A stretch of DNA of 64,000 bases from contig BCKL01000011.1 in the NCBI GenBank assembly GCA_001600635.1, positions 373,383 to 437,382 on the forward strand. Direction: 5' to 3'. How positions within the stretch are numbered: the first letter of the stretch is position 1; each line of letters opens with the position of its first letter. The position numbers were made by a program, and so were the translations under genes. Source of the stretch: Leucosporidium creatinivorum (taxonomy: Eukaryota > Basidiomycota > Microbotryomycetes > Leucosporidiales > Leucosporidiaceae). The notes beneath the pieces were generated by a model, which was given only the letters and a program-made list of their open reading frames with translations, was not told where the DNA came from and searched no databases. Of this stretch, positions 56,345 through 64,000 are shown piece after piece.

Positions 56345-58129
56345 CTACGAGGTCGAGGGTGGAGATAAGGTAAGTGGAGATAATTAGATGAGCACCAAGT
56401 CGCATTGAAGCCCTCGAGAGCCTGTGCTCGGCCTCTCCGCTCGCTTCCTCAAAGCTGCAGCCGCCGCCTTCCACCTCCCAGCAGGCTGCCTCAACGTTGC
56501 AGCGAGAGGAAGCAGCACCAGAGCTCACCTTCAATGTTTTTGTCACTTGCCACCCGAGTGAGCCAGTCGACAAGCTGAGCTGAGCTGAGCTGGAGGAGCA
56601 GCGAACGAGTCGATGAGAGCAGACGAGAGCTGCAGCGGAGAGGCGAGGTGAGTGCTGCAGGCTGATCCAGAAGCTGTGAGAGCACATACCTTCCTGTCGA
56701 CAATTCTACACCAGAGAGCAGCAGCCCGAGTCGAAGTGAACGGCGGGAGGCAGAGGAGCGATTTCGTCTCTCTTCCTTCTCCAATCTCGTTGAAGCCGTT
56801 CACGACGCGAGGCGGGAGATGTAGCTGAATTGGGCGGCCTGCCGTACATTTCGATGAGCTGATAAAAACTACAAGTTGATAAAAACTACACGGAGGGCCA
56901 GTGAAACCTGCCCCTGCAGGGAAACTGTCCGCCCCGTGGNCAACGANAGTAGCCGAGACGAGAAGGGGAGCGAGACTGAGAAGGGGAGATGAGACCGAGC
57001 CAAGAAGGAGAGAGAGCCGAGAGGCGAAGGAAGTGTGAGATNAAGAGAGAAAAGAAGGGAAGGAGGGTGGGAAGTCAAAAACCGGCTCGATCTGAGAGAT
57101 GGCGAGCGATTAGAGACGGTACAACAGGCCTAGGAGAATGAGCTGCGCGCACCTGAGAGATGGCGAGCGAATACGAGTCCTTGATCAGGCTCGTGAGAGT
57201 CGACGGGCGACGATCTGCGACGAGGGAAAGGAACTCGTGTGAGCTGGGCTCGGCTCGACTGAGAGGCTAGGAGCGCGCTGAACGCTCACCTTTGCACTGT
57301 TGTGAAGGCGCGAAACAGGCAGAAAGAAAGTGCAGCGACCGAAACCAACGAGCGAGAGCTGTGGCGAAGGAGAGGGCGTCTAAGGTCAGCTCGAGCTCGC
57401 TCGGAGGCGGGCAAGAGGAGACGTACCTTGTCAAGGCAACTAGACTAGCTGCAGGATCCGACGATGTCGACGAGAGGAGACGACGATGCGGACGGAGCTC
57501 AAAAGCTGTCGAGGGACGAGTTCGACTTGAGCTCCTCAACCTTGGCTCTCGGAGNNNNNNNNNNNNNNNNNNNNNNNNNNNNNNNNNNNNNNNNNNNNNN
57601 NNNNNNNNNNNNNNNNNNNNNNNNNNNNNNNNNNNNNNNNNNNNNNNNNNNNNNNNNNNNNNNNNNNNNNNNNNNNNNNNNNNNNNNNNNNNNNNNNNNN
57701 NNNNNNNNNNNNNNNNNNNNNNNNNNNNNNNNNNNNNNNNNNNNNNNNNNNNNNNNNNNNNNNNTTAGCTCGGAAGCCGGATGCGAGACGGGCTCGGCGA
57801 TGGGAGAAGAAAGGGAAAAACCCGCCGGACTCTGAAGTCTCGCGGCGCGGGGGGAGAGACGATGTAGGAGTGTAAAGCTCACTGAGTGCGATTGAACTCC
57901 TGCGCCAATTCCCTCGTGCCTCCTTCAAAGGCGAAGCCGATCCTCATTTCGCTCCGCTCTCGTCTCGCTACGTCTTCGTCGCTTTCACCTCCGCTCGTTC
58001 GCTGTAGAAGGATAGCTCAAGCTCTTAGAGCTCTACATCACCACTCTCCGACCAGCCAGCAAAACTCCGCCGCTCTCAAACCTCTCCTTTCCAGCGTCCG
58101 TCCTCTCGTCGGCGTCTCACGCTCGAGCT
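56345..58129. other. Intergenic region of block B with an insertion of about 1.15 kb
   Basis: The two ends (to about 56785 and from about 57945) match the block A promoter. The middle has no match in block A. It contains a tandem pair of TGATAAAAACTACA (56862-56893), a purine-rich tract of about 120 bases (56955-57075), two copies of CTGAGAGATGGCGAGCGA (near 57093 and 57153), and an N run at 57555-57764. On the minus strand it has a donor CAAG|GTACGTCTCC near 57426, a CTGACC branch and a CCACAG acceptor near 57365, so it may carry part of a spliced gene. I cannot name it. Confidence 0.5.
57555..57764. other. Assembly gap (N run)
   Basis: 210 consecutive N inside the block B insertion. Because the block A counterpart lacks this segment, the missing bases cannot be inferred from it. 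Confidence 0.95.
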
Positions 58130-59652
58130 ATGGCGACTGTAGGACAGCAGATCAGGTGAGTAGGGATGGTAGAGCACTACAGGAGAGTATTGAAGCTGAT
58201 CCCTTGACACCACTACAGCCCCAGCGTCCCCTCCCTCCCCACCGAGATCCTCGCGCACATCGCCTCTTTCCTCACGCCCTCGCTCAGTCGCGGCTGGCTA
58301 CCGGGTCTGCACACGAATCGAGGAAGCCAGTACAAGCAGTGGAAAGCCCAGCACAACAAGAGCATTACCTCCCTTCAACTCGCCGACCGACGCTTCGCCG
58401 CGATCTGCCGACCTCTCGTCTGGCGCTCAGTGTGCTTCTCGTCGGCGGATAGCCAGCAAAAGGGTCCAGCGACCCTCTTCGAGCTTACCGACCTGGATAG
58501 TTCTGTCGCACAGCTGTGCTGGGAGGTCCCCGACTGGAAGTACACCGACATGTCGCCGCTCTTTCTTCCCCTCCTCACCAATCTCACCTCGTTCACCCTC
58601 CTTCATCACAACGAAGGCTGCGATTATCCTCTGAATGTCCCCAAATCGCTCGCTAGCGCCCTCTCGCGCTGCAAGAAGCTGGAAAGCCTGCAGCTTGACG
58701 AGCTCAACGGCTTCGACGACGAGCAATACGACCTCGGCGCCGAGCTTCCGGCGCTGCGTCAACTCGCCATCGGAAGCTGGTGGGATCACGAGACCTGGCA
58801 GAACAAGCCCTCGACTATCACTGATCTTCACTACACCAAGGATCACGAGATTCAATGGGATTCTCCCGACGAGTTCGCCGTTTTGCACTACCTCCCGGTC
58901 CTCCACCACCTCACGCTCGATTGCCACCTCAACCCCCGCCCTCGGCGAAACCCAAGTCACCCGAGCTCATCCAGACACCTTGGCCCCTACTTCGCGGAGG
59001 ATACTCTACACCTTTACTCGCTCGAGGTGCACCGCGCGCCCTTCTCGATTCGACCCGGGAGCTCGCACTGACTAGCTCTTCCTTGCAACAGACGCGCGCT
59101 GCGTGCCCGCTGCAGACTCTCACCATCTCCAAGCTCGAGCTATTCAGAACGAGGGACTTCGTCAACTTTCTGCAGGCGCTGTCGACTTGCCCCGCTCTTC
59201 GCTCTCTCACGTTCACCGAATGCTCCTCCGAAAACGCGGGCGATGCGGCAGCCTGGACCTCGCTTGTGATGGAGCAGGTAGAAAAGCTGACTCTGCAGTT
59301 CCTAGAGCCTCCCGTGAGTCTTTTTAGTGCCCTTGAAGCGCTCGAGCTGACCCCGCTCGGCGCACAGTCGGGTCCCTTGCTTTTCGAAACCCTGATCCGC
59401 TGCTTCCCCAACCTCAAGCGTCTCGACATGTCAAACGGAATTGTTCGTCGCCGCTCCATCAAGCCTCTCGACACCATGCGCGGCTTATCTTTGGAGCTGA
59501 AGGCGACGCTTCGTTTCGCTCACGAGTCGACAAAGCTTGAGCAAGTCTCGCTCCGGTTCCCCGAGTCGAACGAGATCCTGCGCTGCTCGAGGGGCGGAAT
59601 AAGAAGAGAGGTTGTCTCTGGATTTGCGCTCGAGCTCTGGCACGATTGGTGA
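58130..59652 (+). CDS. F-box-like protein, block B copy (plus strand)
   Basis: Three exons (58130-58155, 58219-59026, 59092-59652) join in phase to 464 residues. The F-box-like part PSLPTEILAHIASFLTPS lies directly after the short first exon; ITSLQLADRRFAAICRPLVWRSV follows. The rest is leucine-rich (NLTSFTLLHHN, CKKLESLQLDEL, LPALRQLAIGSWW, YLPVLHHLTLDC, PNLKRLDM), an LRR-like array expected to bind substrate. An SCF-adaptor role is inferred from the family. The second intron begins GTGCAC and has a CTGACT branch; without splicing the frame would end at 59069-59071. An intron-like unit follows the stop in the 3' UTR. This is the complete version of the N-rich block A gene. Confidence 0.8.
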
Positions 59653-60642
59653 AGGTGAGTTTGTTCTAGGCGACGGAGTCGGCGGCGCCGAGCAACGCTG
59701 ACTTTTGCTTGTTGCAGGGAGTGATACTACGCGCAGTGCAGCAGAGAGAGAGATGTAGGCGCAAAAGGTGTACGCCGAAACGATGAAGCTTGACTCTCGA
59801 CGGCCTTCATGCTCGCTACTCGGTCGACGCAGAGCATTCGGCGAGCGCTGTCCCTCTCCTCCAGCTCTCTGCTCGTGCAAGCTGGTCGCACAGATCTGCA
59901 CCTTCATCTGCTACACTTCTCGGCACTATGTACACCTCAAGCGCCCCTTCTCTTCGCTCCATCACGCCTCGCCGCTCCCCTTAAATCAGCCAATCAGAGC
60001 GCCTGGACCGAGGGGACATATGTCGACCCGAGGTCAGGAAACACTTTCGAGGTGCGCGAAAGGTGCTCGATTTGGTACAGGAAGCGGCTGAGGGGTTCTA
60101 TAATAAAAATTGAGTGCGAATTCGAAATCTCAGAGCCATGGGAGCGGTGCAGCGAGCTCCAGCTCTCGTGTTGCTCGTCGCCGAGGTGAGACGAGGCGAA
60201 GTTAAGTCTCTGAAGAGCGCTGTGAGTGCTATACTGGATGTACAGGGCGGCTCATGGACTCGATGATCAAACTCTGATCCCACATTCGAATTTCAGAGGC
60301 TAGCAGGCCGTGGATCATACTGCAGCTCCGGCTTTGATTCTCGCCGAGCGAGGGCGGGAGTCTTTGGAGAGCAATGGCGTGGTTTCCAGCTCATGGTGAG
60401 GTCTGCGTAGAGCCTCCAATGTGTACACGTGTCGTTTTCTGCTGCAGAACGATTACGGTCCCTGAATGAGCTACACTTAGCGGTCGAGCTCTCTCGTTCG
60501 TCTACTCTCGACCGAGAAGCAAAGGCCTTAGCCTTTGCTACTTGTGCTGAGCGGCCACACTCACTCGTGCTCTTTCCGGCTCCGTTCGACTCGCTGTGTG
60601 CTCTAACTCATATCTGGATGCTTTCGTTGCACGCTCCCTCGG
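59653..60642. other. 3' region of the block B gene, dispersed repeat and COQ6 3' flank
   Basis: Holds the spliced 3' UTR unit (GTGAGTTTG at 59654 to TTGCAG near 59717), the dispersed repeat, and from 60350 to 60642 sequence with no recognisable gene before the COQ6 stop. Confidence 0.45.
59960..60350 (+). repeat. Dispersed repeat of about 400 bases, copy 3
   Basis: Contains CCTTAAATCAGCCAATCAGA, GGAAACACTTTCGAGGTGCG, GGAAGCGGCTGAGGG, and further diverged blocks up to a TTCTCGCCGAGCGAGG stretch near 60340. Very close to copy 1 over its first 180 bases, less so afterwards. Copies 1 and 3 could have arisen together with the F-box blocks; copy 2 could not. Confidence 0.6.
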
Positions 60643-62612
60643 TCACCTCTTGACCAAGTACTCCAACCTATTCTTCAGCTGCGCGCCGACAAGACCGCCT
60701 ACTGCCTTGGCGAGCTCCACTCCACTTCTAACCTTCTCCACCCCATCTGCTACAACGCCCCAAGCGCCCGTACCCCTCCCCGTCTTGACTCCCACTCCCG
60801 ACCCTGCCCCTCCCATGATCAGATTCTTGAGGCTGTCAATCTCGTTGAGCGTTTCTAGGCCGGTCGAACGAGCCCATACTACTGGCGCGAGGGTGGTAGA
60901 GTAGAGGGTGGAGAGATGGTCGCAGGTGGATAGGACGGCGTGGTTGGGGATGTAGCGGGCGCGAGGGTAGGAGCGGAGGTTCGTGTATTGACCTATGGGA
61001 GAGAAGTGAGGGTCAGTGAGCTCAGCTGGCAGAGAGACAGATGAAGGTAACTCACCAACATCCCCACCATTCTCTACCGTCGTCTCCAAAGTCTTGATCA
61101 ACGCCTGAACGTCGCCGAGACCCATGTTGAGCCCCTGCCCGGCCAGAGGGTGAATCGTGTGCGCCGCGTCTCCCACCAACACGGTCCTAGCATCCCTGCC
61201 CTCACTCGGTAGACCGAGGTAGGAGCTGGTATGTGAGAGGCGAAGGGGGAAGGAAGCGACCGTGCCGGGCTGCACGCGAGTGATCGAGGGCGGGAACTCC
61301 TCGATTTCAGCGTTCGGATCCCAGGCGGCGGACTGTTGGGAGGAGAGGAGCGAGGAGAGAGCGGTGGCGAGGTCGAGGTGGGAGGGTGCGGGGGTGGTGA
61401 GGAGGAGATTGAGGAAGGAAGAAAGAGCGGGGTAGGGGAGCGAGTAGGCGGCGTTGATGAGAGAGGGGAGGAGCTCAATAGGCAGCTGCTTGATTGCTGC
61501 TGCGAGGGCGGGAGTGGTCGACCAGACGAGAGAGGCCGAGGTGTCGGAGAGCTGCGCCGAGATCCAAGGTTAGCTGTCTGCTCTCGAGAACGCTAAGACA
61601 TGGCGGTGCACGTACAGGAAGGAAAGCGATGGGACCTTCTGGCAAAAACCTCTGCCATGCCGTCGTCATGCCTACTCCCCTCTGCTCAGCGGAGACCTCC
61701 AAACTGGCAACGATGCCATGGACGTCGTAGGCCCAGCCGAAGGTGTCGATCTTGGAGTAGCTCTTGACGGGACTGTTGGCTCCATCGGCTCCAATCTGTG
61801 TTGTGGTATCGAGGTCAGCATAAGCGAGGCAGGAGGCAGAGAACGAGAGACGGACCAGCAACCTCGCTCGCAGGCTCCTCGACTCCTGCCCTGCTCCAGC
61901 CTCGAGCTTGACGACTGGCCAGCCCGTCTCATCCCTCTCAATTCCCGCGACCCTCCTTCCATCAATCACCTCCACCTTCTTCGTATCCAGATACCTCAGC
62001 GCCCCTCGCTGCAAGTTGAGGTTCTCGACCAGCGTTGCCATGGGACTGATTTGAGCGGCGTAGACGGCGGCGGGAAGCGGCGAGAATGGGTCTGGTTCGG
62101 GCGAGGGTGAAGAGAAGGTGATGCGTGCTGACGAGATGCCGTCCCAGACTTGCATCTCCTCGACGCCGCGAGCGCGCGAGAGGTCGAGATGAGGCCAGAC
62201 GCCGATGTCTGTAGATGAGGCGCGTTAGCTACGGAAGCAGACTGATATGGTAGACCACCCACTGCTCAGGAGGGCCACGTTATCGGCTGTGATGGAGCTG
62301 ACGCGGTTCGAGTACTCGTTGGCAGCCGGCGACCAGCTCTTGACCTTGTCCAGCTGCGATCCCTCGAGCAGCGTAATCTTGTGTGTCGACGAGATGGCCT
62401 CCGATGAAGCTGTACACGCTCTGTCAGCTCTTGCTCTGGCTTGGACCCGCGGGAAACTTACCGAGAGCTGCCGCCAATGCTAATCCCGCTGGCCCTCCAC
62501 CTACCACCACAATATCATGTTCTTCTGGTGTATAACGAGGTGCAGTGGTCGACAATGATCGTGCGGAAGGTCTCAGAGTGAGCTGCAATGCTCGAGTAGC
62601 TCTTGGGCGCAT
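60643..62612 (-). CDS. COQ6: Ubiquinone biosynthesis monooxygenase Coq6
   Basis: Six exons on the minus strand (62612-62462, 62409-62263, 62208-61856, 61795-61616, 61551-61056, 60992-60643) join in phase to 558 residues. It is a UbiH/COQ6-type FAD monooxygenase: the dinucleotide-binding motif DIVVVGGGPAGLALAAAL follows a basic, Ser/Arg-rich mitochondrial presequence of about 30 residues. Later come LIGADGANSPVK and the second FAD motif GDAAHTIHPLAGQGLNMGLGD. Coq6 hydroxylates C5 of the ring in coenzyme Q synthesis at the inner mitochondrial membrane, taking electrons from ferredoxin. The introns use diverse donors (GTGGGT, GTCCGT, GTACGT). It lies head-to-tail with argininosuccinate synthase, 215 bases away. 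Confidence 0.94.
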
Positions 62613-62827
62613 TTTCGATGGACGAGGGAGGATGCGAAGGAGCGAGAGAGTCGACTCGGTCGGGTTTCGCAGATCGTCTGTAGGGCTCTCTCAGTGCTCT
62701 CTCCATAGTTTTAGCGCCACTCTCCGCTCTCCTCTCCAGATCCCCTGTATATTAAACTCGTGGTAAATTTCCGTACATCCCATCAAACAACGAAGCCCAG
62801 CTTCAAGCTCGGGGCGGCGGGGTTGAC

Positions 62828-64000
62828 TTAATCGGTCTTGGTCAAAGGGTAGTAGACCGACTCGGGCTTCATCGAAGCTCCAGCCTTGGCATTGCGGGCC
62901 TCTCCCCACTTCTTGAGGCGGATCGACTCGATGGCGATGACTGTTTAGACGGGGAGGTCAGCGAGAGGTTCGGCGGAGGGAGAAGCGAGAAGAAATGGAC
63001 GTACATCCAGAGGTGGCCTCGGGAACGAAGTCTCCGATAGCTGCAGAAGAGATGCAGAGCTGTCAGCGACCCGCGATCAGCTTCATCAGCGGAGAGAGCT
63101 CACCATCCATGGAAGCCTGCTCGGCGTCGTAGAGCTTCTCGGTGTCGGAGTAGCGACCCTCGATGATGACGTTTCCGCAGTAGAGCGAGAGACGGACTAT
63201 GTGACGGTGGAGAAGTGTGGTTCAGCTAAGCTGCTCGAGCGGGACAATGCAGCGAAATCAAAACTCACCGCGGCCGTTGACGGTCTCCTGCGACTTCTCG
63301 AGGCAGGCCTGGAGGAACTCGCGCTCGGGGGAGAACCTGTACAGGTGCAGAGTGTGATGTTAGTGTCATCCGAGGCGCAAAGTCGACTCAGAGGGCCAGA
63401 AATGGCAGATCGAGACCGTCGCCGAGCATCTCGACGCCGTTCTTCGTCTCCAACACCCCCTACAGCCCCCAGGACGTCCCAAACGCACTCACCAGTACCC
63501 ATTATACAAAACATTGCTCAGACAGTGTAGCGGAGTGTACAAAGATGATTGGGGATGAAGAGGGAGCGTACGGAAGCGTCAGCGAGCGGTTCGGCGACGA
63601 AAGAAGCCCAGGATCGACCAAGCTCGACTTACCCAGTGGTGAGGAAGTTATCACGGTGCTTGCGAACATCCCGGTCCATGGTGAGACCCTCGAGGTCCAT
63701 GTGGGCCTTCCTGAGGATGGTTCCAGCAGGAGTCTCGTAGCATCCACGACTCTTGACACCAATGAACCTGTTCTCGACGATATCGATACGTCCAACACCG
63801 TGCTTGCGAGCAAGGGCGTTGAGGGTGAGGTACACCTCGACGGGGTCGGTGACCTTGGTTCCCTCGGTCGAGGCGACGGCCTCGGCTCCCGAGGGGTGGA
63901 CGATGACCTCGACGGGGATTCCCTTCTTGAAGGTGATGGAGAGACGCTCGGGCTCGGAGGGAGTGTTCTTGAGGTCTTGGGTCAACTTCCACATGTCGGC
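62828..64000 (-). CDS. ARG1: Argininosuccinate synthase (3' part; start lies beyond the window)
   Basis: Minus-strand exons from the window edge: >64000-63633, 63516-63493, 63336-63269, 63196-63104, 63040-63005 and 62940-62828, in phase. The visible part is the C-terminal synthetase domain: MWKLTQDLKNTP, ERLSITFKKGIPVEV, ARKHGVGRIDIVENRFIGVKSRGCYETPAGTIL, LYNGYWFSPEREFLQ, and VRLSLYCGNVIIEGR. The enzyme joins citrulline and aspartate with ATP, the step before argininosuccinate lyase. The N-terminal ATP-binding half is missing. One exon has only 24 bases. The end DSVYYPLTKTD-like tail follows a short Lys-rich stretch. With ArgJ at 42.7 kb this is the second arginine gene here; 20 kb of unrelated genes separate them. 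Confidence 0.95.

Larger units (their letters stand above)
54917..60350. repeat. Segmental duplication, block B (divergent F-box-like gene pair)
   Basis: Second copy of block A in the same orientation. Both genes here have intact frames. The block differs from A by about 1.15 kb of extra sequence between the genes (about 56785-57945), which includes a 210-base N run. It ends in the third copy of the dispersed repeat. Confidence 0.85.

Noticed and set aside
1-64000. CRISPR arrays, prophage, integron or bacterial operon structures
   Set aside because: No regularly spaced repeats or bacterial gene organisation; the spliceosomal introns throughout show a eukaryotic nuclear sequence. No retrovirus-like, Polinton-like or toxin gene was recognised either.
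42679-64000. Arginine biosynthesis gene cluster
   Set aside because: Only two arginine genes (ArgJ and argininosuccinate synthase) occur, about 20 kb apart, with TEL1, F-box-like genes and COQ6 between them. This is consistent with chance.

Overview
The window looks like nuclear DNA of a basidiomycete fungus, most likely of the Pucciniomycotina (Microbotryomycetes, the Rhodotorula/Sporobolomyces/Leucosporidium side). It is GC-rich and gene-dense. Nearly every gene has several short introns of about 50-70 bases with a CTGAC or CTAAC branch site just before the acceptor. It carries fungal markers: a Zn2Cys6 factor, an eisosome PIL1 protein, a Cln/Puc1-type cyclin and a Cdc4/Mlc1-type myosin light chain. 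Species placement is inference; the gene structures were read by eye and checked for reading phase across each splice.

Layout. 1-8.4 kb: the end of a low-complexity protein, exosome subunit RRP4, a G1 cyclin, an unresolved 2.3-kb interval and homoserine kinase. 9.2-11.9 kb: a large acidic protein of unknown role. 12.4-16.7 kb: block A, a divergent pair of F-box-like genes. 16.8-23 kb: a TauD-type dioxygenase, a Zn2Cys6 factor and a second 2-oxoglutarate oxygenase. 23-38.4 kb: an accessory zone bounded by two inverted 2.3-kb arms, each carrying a hydrophilin-like gene. Between the arms lie a disordered protein, a lipid-kinase-type gene, two more genes with the same CsbD-like tail, a myosin light chain and ribulose-phosphate 3-epimerase. 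38.7-44.3 kb: eisosome protein, ankyrin protein, a 6-phosphogluconate-dehydrogenase-like protein and ArgJ. 45.0-54.6 kb: the giant checkpoint kinase TEL1. 54.9-60.4 kb: block B, a second copy of the F-box pair. 60.6-64 kb: COQ6 and the 3' part of argininosuccinate synthase, which runs off the end.

Most genes are ordinary housekeeping genes with no operon-like logic; two (ArgJ and argininosuccinate synthase) belong to arginine synthesis. The most unusual parts are structural. (1) The inverted arms have a core of 2,070 and 2,069 bases that I found to match in every stretch compared except one base, inside more diverged flanks. They embrace a cluster of four genes that share a short CsbD-like C-terminal domain. 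(2) The divergent F-box pair is duplicated about 42 kb away, with scattered N calls in one copy that stay in exact register with the other copy. (3) A roughly 400-base dispersed repeat is present three times.
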